Of a stretch of 64,000 nucleotides of DNA, positions 1-10,582 are shown in pieces. The stretch covers positions 319,462 through 383,461 of the forward strand of contig NW_006916312.1 of the NCBI RefSeq assembly GCF_000464535.1, in the 5' to 3' direction. This stretch comes from Endocarpon pusillum Z07020 (Eukaryota; Ascomycota; Eurotiomycetes; Verrucariales; Verrucariaceae). Positions within the stretch are counted from its first letter, which is position 1. Every line of letters starts with the position of its first letter. Made by a program: the position numbers and the translations under genes. The notes beneath the pieces were generated by a model, which ran no database searches, was not told the DNA's origin, and saw only the letters and a program-made list of their open reading frames with translations.

Positions 1-592
1 CCCAATATCAGATATCTTTTCTTTGAAGGCACTACGAAGCACAGTTGAGTTTCTACCCCGTGCTGTCAAGGACCCTGAGGACTTCGAGGCACAGTCAGAG
101 ATGCTACTCGCCGCGACCTTGGCAGGTGTCGGCTTTGGAAATGCTGGAGTCCATCTATGCCACGGAATGAGCTATCCAATTAGTGGACAAAATCCAGGTT
201 ACAAGCATAACGGTTACGTGATCGACACCCCCATCATCCCTCATGGAGTCAGTGTCGCTGTTACAGCACCAGCAGTTTTCAAATTTACTGGAGCGAGCAA
301 CCCAGAACGACACCTCGCTGCTGCTGAGGTTTTCGGGAAGGACGTCAGCAACGCCAAGAAGGAAAGTGCTGGAGAAATCCTGAGTGAAGCACTAGCAGAA
401 TTTCTAGTCAACCTGGGAGATCAGCCTCGAGGGTTAGAGGCACTCGGTTTCAGCAGGGAACATATCGATGAGTTGGTGGAGGGAACGCTTCCACAAAAAA
501 GAGTGCTGATGCTTGCTCCGAATCTCAGTCTGGAAGAGAATGAGGAACGGGAGCAATTAAGAGGTTTATTCGAGGAAGCCATGAATTACTGA
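1..592 (+). CDS. ADHFE1: Hydroxyacid-oxoacid transhydrogenase (iron-containing alcohol dehydrogenase family), 3' part
   Basis: The coding frame is already open at base 2, reading PISDIFSLKALRS, and ends at TGA 590-592, so the N-terminal part lies outside the window. The visible ~197 residues match the C-terminal helical domain of ADHFE1/HOT: the block GNAGVHLCHGMSYPISG supplies metal-ligand histidines, followed by IPHGVSVAVTAPAVFKFT. In this family the mitochondrial enzyme oxidises 4-hydroxybutyrate to succinic semialdehyde while reducing 2-oxoglutarate to D-2-hydroxyglutarate. No intron is needed in the visible part. The mitochondrial targeting sequence and the NAD-binding half cannot be judged. 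The family is clear; the exact substrate is inferred from homologues. Confidence 0.92.
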   Translation, partial: PISDIFSLKALRSTVEFLPRAVKDPEDFEAQSEMLLAATLAGVGFGNAGVHLCHGMSYPISGQNPGYKHNGYVIDTPIIPHGVSVAVTAPAVFKFTGASNPERHLAAAEVFGKDVSNAKKESAGEILSEALAEFLVNLGDQPRGLEALGFSREHIDELVEGTLPQKRVLMLAPNLSLEENEEREQLRGLFEEAMNY

Positions 593-963
593 TGTCCAAA
601 GGCATTACATGTCGAGCCGTTTGCAACACCCTCAAGCGAGACTCTCCGTCTGTTACGATCTACGATCTACGATATCTTGTCCAGATTTTTACACACTACT
701 ACTACTACTAGTATCCCTGACCACGTGTGCCCAGTCATTTCTCCCCGCATTCCCCAGAAACCTGGAGAACTTACCCCTCATTCATCCTTCTCCTTGGGCA
801 TCAATTCACTCCAGTTCTTGGGGTGCTACATCCACCCCTTTCTGCGCTGCTCAACGTTTGCAAAATATCTAGTCAAGTTTTATATAACTTCAGATCCTGT
901 TTTTCTGGTCGTACTTTCAGAATACTTTGCTTAACACCCCCATAACCGTCGCTTGGATATATC
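593..963. other. Intergenic region before the phosphoglycerate dehydrogenase gene
   Basis: 371 bp without a supported gene. It should hold the 3' UTR of the upstream gene and the promoter/5' UTR of the downstream one. It is pyrimidine-rich with a short (CTA)n run near 700. The small open frames here overlap in several phases and resemble nothing I know. Confidence 0.5.
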
Positions 964-2840
964 ATGGACAGTGCTGGTGAGAAGGGCCTCGCGGGTCGTC
1001 CAAGAGTACTGGTGCCAGAAAAGCTTTCGCCGGATGGCCTTGCCCTGCTTCGAACTACGCTTGATGTTGACGAGCGAAAAGGCCTATCGCCAGCTGACCT
1101 TCTTAGCATCATCGGGCAATATGACGCGCTTCTTATCCGGTCAGAAACGAAAGTCACCGAGCAGCTATTACAAGCAGCCAAAAAGCTAAAAGTTGTCGCG
1201 AGAGCGGGAGTCGGGGTCGACAACGTAGACGTCAAAGCAGCAACACAGTTGGGTGTCATAGTGGTGAATAGCCCGAGTGGAAATGTTGGTGCGGCTGCCG
1301 AGCACACGATCGCTCTGTTGATGGCTCTGGCAAGAAATGTGCCAGATGCGTGTGCTAGTCTGAAAGGTGAGAAATGGGAACGTTCAAGGCTGGTGGGGAT
1401 TGAGGTGAAGGGGAAGACATTGGGGATCATAGGTCTTGGAAAAGGTGAGCAAGGCCTCTTTCCCCATCTGTTTCTATTACTTGTCACGATGTAAGGTCAT
1501 TGAACATTTGGTGCTGATTTCTGCCAGTCGGTCTGATTGTGGCACGCCTCGCGCGTGGGCTCGGCATGAATGTTATAGCTCTTGATCCTTACGCTTCTCC
1601 TGCTGTTGCTCAGTCGGCCAATGTGATCCTTGTGTCGTCCCTTGAGGATCTCTTACCCCTCGTCGACTTCCTCACCATCCATACACCTCTGATTACCGCT
1701 ACCAAAGGCATGATATCAAGTCATGAATTGAATCAGATGAAGCCAGGATCACGCGTTCTAAATGTGGCCCGCGGTGGGGTGTTCGATGAATTGGCACTTC
1801 TTGCGGCTTTGGAAAGTGGTCATATAGCTGGAGCGGGCATTGATGTTTTCACTACGGAACCTCCGCACAAAGAGCCAGATAGCAGTGCTGCATTGTTGAT
1901 TGCGCACCCGCGCTGCATTGCCACTCCTCATCTGGGCGCCAGCACGGTGGAAGCACAAGAAAATGTTAGTATTGATGTGTGTGAGCAAGTTCTGCATATT
2001 CTTGCGGGTGACCTTCCTCGCTCTGCCGTGAACGCACCGCTTATCCTACCTGCCGAGTACAAGACGCTTCAACCATTTGTGAAGTTGGTGGAAAAGATGG
2101 GCAGTCTTTATACCCAGCACTACACTGGTCGCAAGCAATCTAGCCCCCGTGATACGTTCGATCTGATATACCAAGGAGAAATTGCCACAGTGTCGAACAC
2201 GAAGCCACTTTTCGCAGCGTTGGTGAAGGGACTGACAGCTCCAATAAGCGACCACGCCGCCGGCAACGTGAACATTGTCAATGCTGAACTCATCTCCAAG
2301 GAGCGAGGTATCTTCATCAACGAAAAAAAGAGTCGTGATGCCTCCGCACAGACCTATAGCTCCCTTATCACATTGATAGCACGGCCTCCGTCCCGATCAA
2401 CAAGCTTCTCCCGTGGCAAATCAGGGAGTGTCTTCACCAATCCAGCAGAGGCAATGGGTGAAGCAAGTCAGCACATCATTAGTGGATACTGCTCCGACAA
2501 CTCGCCGCACATTTCCCGAATAGATCGATTTGCGACGTCGTTCGTGCCGGAGGGGAATTTGCTGATTTGCCACAACTACGACTCTCCAGGCAAGATTGGT
2601 GTCGTTGGCAGCATTCTAGGAAGGGAGGGGGTCAACATCAACTTCATGGCTGTGGCGCCAGCGAGATACTCCAGTAATGCAATCGATGTTCAACCAGTGG
2701 ATGGATCAATTACTCCGGCCAAGGATAGAACGAACGAATCATTGATGATTCTTGGGGTTGATAAGGAAGTGGAAGATAAGGTGATCAAAGATTTGGTCTC
2801 GGAGGGAGGCGTCTTGAACGTCAACAGCGTAGCCTTGTAG
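964..2840 (+). CDS. D-3-phosphoglycerate dehydrogenase, long form with ACT domain
   Basis: Catalyses NAD-dependent oxidation of 3-phosphoglycerate to 3-phosphohydroxypyruvate, the first step of serine synthesis. Two exons, 964-1444 and 1528-2840, encode about 597 residues; the 83-bp intron starts GTGAGC, ends TGCCAG and has a CTGAT branch site. Splicing restores the nucleotide-binding motif GLGKVG, which proves the junction. Catalytic residues are visible: Arg in NVARGGVFDE, Glu in DVFTTEPP and His in TPHLGAST. After the Rossmann core come an intervening (ASB-type) region and a C-terminal ACT domain (LLICHNYDSPGKIG onward) that may bind serine. Length and domain order match the type-I long enzymes, not the shorter yeast Ser3/Ser33 type. 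It converges on the next gene. Confidence 0.96.
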
Positions 2841-3163
2841 AGCCGGCCAGTCAAAGCGAAAATTCACGGCAGATCAGTGATGCCTCAACTCAGCCTGCTA
2901 GCGGCCATAAACAGGGATCGATGTTGTGGCACGGATAGCGGTTGCAAACATGATGCATCATTCTACCAGAATTGACGTCCAGGTAGCTGGCAACGGTGGA
3001 AGAGGAAGGTGATATGAGGCTCGAAGAGATACCGTCTTGGACTTGGTGTCTATAGGAGGAAAAAGTGGCGACGGCACTGGACTTGCCAGATAAGGCAGGC
3101 AAGACAGCAGCTGTGATCAAAACGAGTAATGCCTTCAACAGGACACTCTATTCGAGGTTTTCT
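2841..3163. other. Convergent intergenic region with a small minus-strand open frame
   Basis: 323 bp between two convergent stop codons. A minus-strand frame at 2890-3138 could encode 82 residues beginning MKALLVLITAAVLPALSG, which looks like a signal peptide, with three cysteines near the end. It sits wholly in what should be two 3' UTRs, has no recognised relative and may be chance; a small secreted protein remains possible. Confidence 0.3.
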
Positions 3164-4282
3164 CTATTCTCCACCCGCCTCTTTGATTAGTCTTTCATGC
3201 GCCTTCATAGCCTTTTTCGCGAACGCGGCCATATCATCTCCATGCTTCTCCTGCATGCGTCCATCAAAGATCTCGGTGGAAAACCATCCCCTGAATCCTG
3301 TTCCTAGCACCGCTTTAGTAACCTCGACAACTGGCAAGTAACCACCATCAAATGGCAAGGGTCTGTGGTCGTGGCTCCATCTCCCACGTGGTCTCAAGCC
3401 ACTCTCATCCGGCTCCGGTGACAATGGCGGATCCATCCTGTATGCATCTGAGATCTGTAGGAAATATATCTTGTCCTTGGGAACTGTGCCACTCAGCTCC
3501 TGCAGGCTCCCGTAAAATTCCTTTCTCAGTGCCTCTTCATTTATTCCTTCTATCAATCCCGATTTGGTGGTAGGATCTGCCCACTCGCTGCCAGCAGTCT
3601 GGAAGGTGTCCAAACACAACCCGATATTCGGCCTATCGGCCTTCTGTACAATCTCCCACACCGACTTCCATGTTGGCGCGTGGGTTGCCCAGCACCAGTT
3701 CTCATATGCTATGCGAAAGCCCTTGGGTGCAAGAAGATCTGCCAACTGTGCAAGATCGTGCGCGAGTTCGGTCGGGGAGGATTTGATGTTGGGGGTATCT
3801 GACGAGCCGACCTAAGGGGGGGGCACGATTGTTATTTAGCTGGGTCATCTTGGCGTCGACAATAGCGACCTTGAATTCCAATTTCCCTCTCAATCACATA
3901 GACGTACCTGAAGCATATCAGTTCCCACCGCCTCCATGATCTGCGTCCAACCCTGCGCTCTCTTCCATGCATCCTCCTTCTCCGGCGAGTCGTCTGACCA
4001 TCCCTCGAAGTTCGCGAAGGGCTGCAATATAAGGATTTTGAGGTTGTTCTCTTCGCACAACTCTTTCACCTTTTTGCCTGCCTCGCATAGTTCGGGAAAG
4101 TCGTAATTCGAGACCTCCTTGTCCAGGTAAGAGTTGGCGAATGATAGCAGATCGGGCATGGAAAGCTCAATGGCATCGAATCCGGCGGAGGAGATGGCCT
4201 TGAGCTTGGCCGGCAAGTCATGCTCTGGTTTGGTGCCGATTGAGCAGCTGGCGTAGCAGGTAGGGATTTTGGATTTTGACAT
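3164..4282 (-). CDS. TIM-barrel sugar isomerase/epimerase family protein, 3-dehydroshikimate dehydratase-like
   Basis: Two exons, 3908-4282 and 3164-3814 on the minus strand, give about 341 residues. The 93-bp intron begins GTACGT and ends CTTAG after a G-rich acceptor tract; the join reads DMLQ-VGSSDTPN. The N-terminal phrase GFDAIELSMPDLL and the late GYLPVVEVTKAV...GWFSTEIFDG resemble fungal 3-dehydroshikimate dehydratases (Qa-4/QutC) and the wider xylose-isomerase-like (AP endonuclease 2) barrel. Acidic residues in AYENWCW, CLDTFQ and STEIFDG sit where metal ligands of this fold occur. The known reaction of close relatives converts 3-dehydroshikimate to protocatechuate, but an isomerase role is equally possible. 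It diverges from the atypical 6PGDH-like gene with only 239 bp between start codons. Confidence 0.8.
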
Positions 4283-4521
4283 CTTGTTCGGAAGTTCGAA
4301 TGCATGAAAAAGAGATGATCACAGATGTTTGCATCGGATCACACAGCTCACTTGAAACAACTCCCCGCTTGTGATGTCAAGAGCGCGTCACCCGTCATGG
4401 ATCTTTAGGCGCACCGCAGCTTCTACCTGAGCAAATGTCCACAACAGGTATTCTAACTTCCCAGAACATAGTTTGGAGGCCAGCCTGATACTTCAACTAA
4501 CTCAAGCAATAAAAACTTTCC
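4283..4521. promoter_or_regulatory. Short divergent promoter region
   Basis: 239 bp separate the start codons of two divergent genes, the TIM-barrel protein (minus) and the 6PGDH-like protein (plus). A shared bidirectional promoter is inferred from the spacing alone; I recognise no specific operator. Confidence 0.5.
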
Positions 4522-6103
4522 ATGATGGAGGTGACTAAGGTAGGTCGTCTGTTCCACCAAATGCGTCAGGAAGCCAAGTTTCTACAAATCGTGCTATTGA
4601 CCAGCACAGATTGGAATGATAGGGGTGGGAAACATGGGAGCTATGATGTCCTTGCTGTTTGCTGAGTTCGGCATCGAGGTCAGCTTCTACGATCCGTCCG
4701 AAGAACATGGCCAGGCCCTCCTCGGACACGCCAAAGGGGCTAAGCTGCAGGACAAAATCAAATATCGCAAGGACTACCAGACCCTATGCGAGAACCTAGG
4801 ATCACCGAAAGTCTTTGTTTTCAGTGTCCCTTTTGGCAGCGTCGGCGACGAGACCATCGATGGTCTGCGGCCATATCTTCAAAAGGGCGACATCTTGATG
4901 GATGCGTCAAATGAGCACTGGCAGAGTACCGAGCGCAGACAGAAACGTTTGGAACCTGACGGGATTCACTACATTGGCATGGGCGTGTCTGGTGGTTATC
5001 AGTCGGCGCGCCACGGACCATCTGTATCCCCTGGTGGGAGTGAGGAAGCCTTGAACATAGTCATGCCGTTCCTGGAGAAAATTGCCGCAAGAGACAAGCA
5101 TAACAGACCTTGTGTCACGAAGGTTGGCCCGGGTGGAAGTGGTCACTATGTCAAGATGGTGCATAATGGCATCGAGCATGGCCTGATGTCGGTTTTGTGT
5201 GAGGTTTGGGGCATCATGAGGCAAGCTGTAGGTATGGAATATGATGAGATAGCCTCGATCTTCGATTCATGGAACAAAGAAGGCCCATTAGAGCACAACT
5301 TCTTGATCTCCATTGGTGCTGAAATGTGCAGAACACGTGATCCGAAGGACAATTCATTCGTTCTGGACAGGGTCCGGGATAAGGTAGTTCAAGATGTTGA
5401 CGAGACGGAAGGTACTGGCACATGGACATGCGAGGAAGCTGTACGGTTGCATGTGCCTGCGCCGACGATTATGTCTGCGCATCTTTTCCGGCTTGCCTCT
5501 GCTGATGCTGCTCGCCGAGAAAAGGTCAAGAACGGGTTGGATGGTGGGTTCAAGCCTGCAAAGATGCAATTGACAGGACAGGAGCGGACAGATTTCGTCA
5601 AAGATCTTCAGAAGGCAACCTACGCATCCTTCCTGTTATCGTTTATTCAAGGATTACACATCATCGAAAAGGCAAATCACGAGCAGAAGTGGAACGTGGA
5701 CTTTGCTGATATGCTTCAACTCTGGCGTGGTGGGTGCATCATCCAGTCGGATTACATAGTCGATCTCCTCGAGAAGGTCTACCGACAGGACAATCATGAT
5801 GGCAATGACCTCCTCGATCATCGAGAGATTGGTGCACCATTGAAGGAAAACTATCCCGCCTTGAAAAGGGTCGTACTGAGAGCAATTGAAGCTGATGCTC
5901 CCGTGCCGAGTTTGAGCGCGTCGCTTGAATATCTCAAGTACATAGCGTCGACCGAGCTGCCAACGCAGTTTATGGAGGCACAAATGGACTACTTTGGTGC
6001 CCATAAGTTCGACTTGAAGTCCGCAGAACCAGGAAAGCCGGTCGCAGGAGAGCATCACTTCGAGTGGAAACCTGCCAGAGGCGTCTTCGACGCACATAAA
6101 TAG
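4522..6103 (+). CDS. Atypical 6-phosphogluconate dehydrogenase-like oxidoreductase
   Basis: An 18-nt first exon (4522-4539) is joined over a 70-bp intron (GTAGGT...CACAG, branch CTATTGAC) to 4610-6103, giving about 503 residues starting MMEVTKIGMIGVGNMG. The fold is clear: GxGxxG, a GMGVSGG loop, GHYVKMVHNGIEHG and a C-terminal DYFGAH tail. Compared with the canonical enzyme at 37186-39033, the coenzyme loop FNRT is YDPS, so the Arg that reads the NADP 2'-phosphate is lost and an Asp is present; VSGGEEGARYG is VSGGYQSARHG; QKGTGKW is TEGTGTW; and the tail Arg of QRDYFGAH is Met. The catalytic Lys and Glu of the KMVHNGIE block remain. I infer a beta-hydroxyacid dehydrogenase with altered substrate and perhaps NAD preference. 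Housekeeping 6PGDH activity would come from the other copy. Confidence 0.88.
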
Positions 6104-6600
6104 GATCAATCCTGCTGCTCCTGCTATCCTCTTACCAACAATACTATCTGTCACCATCAGATATCCACTCCTACAGCAAGGATGGCACAAGGGATCCAGT
6201 GCTCGGTGGAGGCGAGTCTGGTTGATTGCTGCCGCTGTACTTCAACCCAGATCCATTCAAGTTCAAGTGGGACAGTTCCCACTAAGTTGGGCCAAGGGAA
6301 GTGCCAAGATAAGAGGGAGAGCTTGAAGCGGAACCCTGTCAGAAATAAGCTCCGATTTGGTGATTTGATCATCATGAGCTCATGCTTTGCATGCACAAAG
6401 ATGAATGCAAACCCTCGTCATCTCTGCGGCACTGCTTTGCGTAACAATTGTGGTTGTAGAAAATGCTCTGCTGCAGCTCTGTACATCTCTCCTCTCTGTT
6501 GTGTCTGTGATGTCTCGCATCTCTTTCACATTTACCCATTTCCTCTATTTATTCTCCTAACCTTCTCTGCATCGTCGTTCTCAACCTTCAAGTCTTCACC
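6104..6600. other. Intergenic region / promoter of phosphomannose isomerase
   Basis: 497 bp with no supported gene. The last 70 bp before the downstream start codon are strongly pyrimidine-rich, as in many fungal core promoters. Confidence 0.5.
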
Positions 6601-7935
6601 ATGGCTGGTTCAGTTCTCCAATTGAAATGTGATTGCAATGTTCGACTTGAATTCCCTCTCGTCTTGATCTCGAATGACTAATCCGCATGCCAGAACTATC
6701 CATGGGGCAAAAAAGGGCGCCAATCTCTTGCTGCTCGGCTGTGCGAGAAGACATCTCCAGACTTTAAGATTGACGATGACAAGGAATATTCCGAGATGTG
6801 GATGGGCACCTATCCAGTCATCCCTTCCTACGTTATGTCTACGGGTGAAAACCTGCAAGACGTGATCAATGCCACCGCGGAGAAGTTGGTAGGGAAGACA
6901 GTACTCGACAAGTTTGGCAAGGATCTACCATTTCTACCAAAGGTACACTACCAGCTCATCTTCTACCTCCCATTCACTGAACACATGACTGCATTGCAGG
7001 TTCTCTCCATAGCCAAGGCGCTCCCTTTACAGATTCATCCTTCCAAACCTCTTTCAGAACAACTCCATAAGAAGGACCCAGAGAAATTCCCCGATGAAAA
7101 TCACAAGCCTGAAATAGCCGTCGCCCTCACCAACTTCGAAGTATTCGTCAACTTCAAACCCCTAGCCGACATCGAATCCCTTCTAAACCTCGAACCGCTC
7201 ACCCGGTTCCTCCCTTCCGACGCTAGCTCCTCCCTCACAAAGGATGCCCTAAAACAAGTCTGCAAGACCATGCTCTCCGCCTCCCCAGAAATCGTCGCAG
7301 ATGTCCAATCCTCCCTCTCCAAACTATCCCGCTCCCAGCTCGGCTCTCAAGCCTACATTCTCGACCTCCTCCCGCGCCTGCAGCAACAATACACCCCAGA
7401 AGACAACGGCACCCTGATCGCTCTGATCTGCATGAATTACCTGCAACTGAAACCAGGACAAGCAATCTACGTGCCCGCCGACGGCATCCACGCCTACCTC
7501 TCCGGCGACATCGTCGAATGCATGGCCCGCAGCAACAACGTCATCAATACCGGCTTCTGTCCGCGCGCGGACCGGGATGACATCGATCTGTTCACCGAGG
7601 CGTTGACGTTCAACCCCCAGAGGGGCGAGGAGGCGTTGCTTGTGCCGCAGCAGAGTGAGCGGGGTAGGCAGGGGCGGACGAAGATCTTTCAGCCGCCCAT
7701 GAGCGAGTTCGATATGCTCCTGACTGAGCTGGAAGCGGGTCAGGGGGAGACGGTTAGCGCGGTGGAGGGACCCAGTATCATGTTTGTTATGAGCGGGAAG
7801 GGAACAATGAAGGCGGAGGGTAAGACGCACGAGGTGGGCATGGGACATGTTTATTTTGTGGGGATGGGGGTGGAGTTGGAGTTTCAGACAAATGATCAGG
7901 ACGGGCTGGTGGTTTACAGAGCTTTTGCCGAGTAA
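6601..7935 (+). CDS. pmi1: Mannose-6-phosphate isomerase (type I phosphomannose isomerase)
   Basis: Interconverts fructose-6-phosphate and mannose-6-phosphate, feeding GDP-mannose for glycosylation and cell-wall mannan. Three exons are inferred: 6601-6639, 6694-6942 and 7000-7935, about 407 residues. Intron 1 (54 bp) has a weak donor GTTCGA but a strong branch GACTAAT; splicing gives the family start LKCDCN-NYPWGKKG. Intron 2 (57 bp, GTACAC...TGCAG) is a multiple of three without a stop; the family expects FLPK-VLSIAKALPLQ across it, so it is spliced although it stays open. Zinc ligands are visible: Gln and His in LPLQIHP, Glu in NHKPEI and His in PADGIHAYLSG, plus Arg in NTGFCPR. Confidence 0.95.
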
Positions 7936-8516
7936 GTGAATACCAGAGAGGTCTCGGGGCTTGACGAGGTTGCGCAAATGGCAAGTCGAGGTCCAGAACG
8001 GAGTTGAGAACAATAGATCGAGTGGTCTGATTCTGCGGATGCAGGGGTTATAGTATGAATGGCTTAAAGCGTGATGGTTGGGTGAGTGAAGACAATTCTA
8101 TGCTCCGCGTATTAATCTATCGAGCTGGTAAATTCATGCCTCATATACAGCACCCTCTTGGTTGACCTTACAGAAACTTAGCAATTTGTTACTATTCACG
8201 AAGTTGCGAGCCTAATTCGAAGGTCACGCATGATTGAGCTCAAGTTTTGGACAGAAAGAAAAAGTGCAAAAATGCACGTGATTCTCACGAGAAGGTGGAG
8301 TACTCCGTACATATTTATATATTCTCCCCTGCGCTCGCGTGACGTTCAGGAGTGTATCAACAGACGGCGAAATTACATGTTCCTCCCTTCCCCCCTCGAT
8401 CTCATTTATTTTAGCCTATCTGCAATGGAGTAGGTGTGTGTGAGATGGCGCATTCAAATGCCGAGCTCGAAGGTGTTAATTACAGTATGTCGCCACATGG
8501 ATTAGGAGATCCCCGT
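7936..8516. other. Intergenic region
   Basis: 581 bp after the phosphomannose isomerase stop. I see no gene, RNA or repeat that I can support. Confidence 0.4.
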
Positions 8517-8810
8517 CTATCTCGAAAAAGCTAATCTCCATGTGCACCTTAATTTTACTCCGTCATTCTGAGGTAACTTGACTTTCGTACTGGATACCCA
8601 CTCACACAAGTACTCAAAGATTTTAGGATCGTCTTGAGGCAATAGCAAAGTGTTAGTATGAGCCTCTTCTTCGCCAAGCTCGCTAAGAGGGGCTGCAATT
8701 GACGGCATTCAGTTGTGAGTCGTGCATCCTTCATCGGAAGGTCGAAGGGGTTTTCTGTCTTTTGCAACAAGAACTCTGATGATCAGTGTTTGCCGTGACC
8801 GTGTAGGCAG
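8517..8810 (-). pseudogene. BTB/POZ domain remnant
   Basis: On the minus strand a segment around 8760 reads KTENPFDLPMKD, and after a frame change a segment around 8600-8680 reads TNTLLLPQDDPKIFEYLCEW. Both resemble consecutive parts of fungal BTB/POZ proteins (a PF.VP...LLC stretch, then a LPEDDP.VFE..V.W block). No single frame spans them, no start codon fits and no downstream domain follows. I infer a decayed fragment. A further minus-strand open stretch at 9056-9300 is coherent but unrecognised and could be part of the same ruin. Confidence 0.4.
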
Positions 8811-9491
8811 CTCTACTTGGTTATTCAGCTCAAATATCGTTGCACGAGGAAAGGTTGTCATACCGTCCTTGCAGTGAAGAATGCTCTACCCCACTGCCGT
8901 GGAAAGGGCGCCCATCGAGACACTGTTTTGCCGGGCCAGAGCCTGTCATCCTGGTTGTCCACTCTAGGACAAGTAAAAGCACTCGGTGTATCGAAGGCGA
9001 CTAGGTCAGGGAAATGAAGGTCTTTGAAGTTCAAAACAAGGCAAAAAGAAGGATTTCAAAGCAAGATGAAGTGACGGAGTTCGTGAACTTGTTGAAAGCC
9101 AAGTGGAACGAACGAGACAGACACGACGCGCTGCATCACGTCTACTCTTCTGGATGCAAGTTGGCTATAATCATTTTCCAATCCCTTTAGAAATCGTCTG
9201 ACAGTCTTCGATGCCTTCTGATTATTCTCGACCAGCAATATCATTAAGACCAGCCTGATAACGGTCTTGTACAAGTCAAGAAGCGAAAAGTACTTGAATT
9301 TTTGCTCTTGGGAGGAATCCGGTTGGGTAGAGTTAGGATGGTAGCCTAAATAGGATTAGAAAGGCTTCAGTAAACTATCGTTATTACCATGGGAAGCCGT
9401 CCCTTGCCCGTCATCTAATTCAATTTTAACAGGCACTAACACTCGAGACTGACGGAGACTGGGCCTTCGACAACGCAAAACTTTTCATTGC
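8811..9491. other. Intergenic region with possible decayed coding sequence
   Basis: 681 bp before the OST3 stop codon (minus). A minus-strand frame ending at 9056 reads LYKTVIRLVLMILLVENN and onward for about 80 residues with no family match. I cannot support a gene. Confidence 0.3.
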
Positions 9492-10582
9492 CTAGAAGGG
9501 AGGTAGCCAGAAGGGGTACCCGGAACTCTTCGTGCGGAAGACGCTGAGCAGAAAGCTATACATTCCTAGAATGACAGAGCACCAGATAAAAACGGCTACT
9601 TGCTGGCTCTTGGGATCGGCCATGCGAGGGACCTTCAAGGCGAGTGCAATCGTGGCGAAAGACAGAAGCCCGTCTATTGGTGTGGTCAGCGATGATGGGA
9701 GAGTATCTCATATGTACGTGCTTACACATAGCTGCCACGATTTGCGTCTCCATCCCAAATTGGTTGGAAAACCCTCCAGCGAAATAGGTGATCCCACCTT
9801 TACCATCGCCAGAAACGTACGGGACCTTTCGGATGTGGTTGTACATATGGCCACTTGTGAATAGTAGAATGGCAATAAGACTGATGCCAGCCCAAAGATT
9901 ACGATTCTGAATTACAGGGACAATGTAGGGTGTCGCAAGGGTAATGAACGTGATCAGACCGAGGACAAGCGTTGTAGTGGTGATGAGGCCAATGTAATTG
10001 AACGGTCGAACAAGTGGAGGCCTAGGCCCAGGAGGCAGATGACGACTGATCCAGCTGTGCACCTCTTCTGCTGACGGGGCGCTCTGAAAGTCAAATCTGA
10101 TGGGTTGTGCATCCAGCTTCGCCCCTGGGCCTACAGTAGGCGGGAATAGCATAAGGACAGGTGCGGTTTGAAGCATTAACTTGAATTAAAACGTTAGTTG
10201 ATATCTTTTTCGACAAGAAGTGTGATTGACGTACGTCTTGGAACGTGTTCTTTCCACTGCTGAAATCAAGTGTGCTGAAGAGCATTCTCGACTCCCCCTT
10301 CTTGTCACCCTTATTCCAGCTCTTTGCAATCAATTCCCACTCCGGAGCGAAGTCTCGACATAGCTTACAACCAAATTGAGCTCCCATAGCAGTGAAAACC
10401 ACAGCTATGGAATAGTCTCGAGGAGCAGATGTCAGCTTCTCGTACGTGGTATCGTCGAGGTCTAGTGGACTGGACGATAGAGAACGGCTGTGGTAGGTTC
10501 GGAATTTGTCGGCGGAGGAAGGTCTGGCAGCTAAAGCACCGAAGCAGAAGAGAGACAGCACGCAAAGACTGTAGAGCTTCAT
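9492..10582 (-). CDS. ost3: Oligosaccharyltransferase subunit Ost3/Ost6 family
   Basis: ER-membrane thioredoxin-fold subunit of the N-glycosylation complex, which holds acceptor proteins by mixed disulfides. Three exons on the minus strand (10235-10582, 9726-10179, 9492-9673; introns 55 and 52 bp, the first with branch CTAAC) give about 327 residues. Residues 1-18 form a signal peptide (MKLYSLCVLSLFCFGALA). The luminal thioredoxin domain has the redox motif CKLC, followed by four membrane segments starting near PFNYIGLITTTTLVLG. SGHMYNHIRKVPY and the C-terminal VFRTKSSGYPFW end match the family (Ost3, MagT1/TUSC3). I chose the Met at 10582 because the signal peptide starts there; upstream in-frame Mets lack one. 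Confidence 0.93.

Noticed and set aside
1..7935. Secondary-metabolite gene cluster in the first 8 kb
   Set aside because: The genes are primary-metabolism enzymes; no PKS, NRPS, terpene cyclase, P450 or pathway regulator is present.
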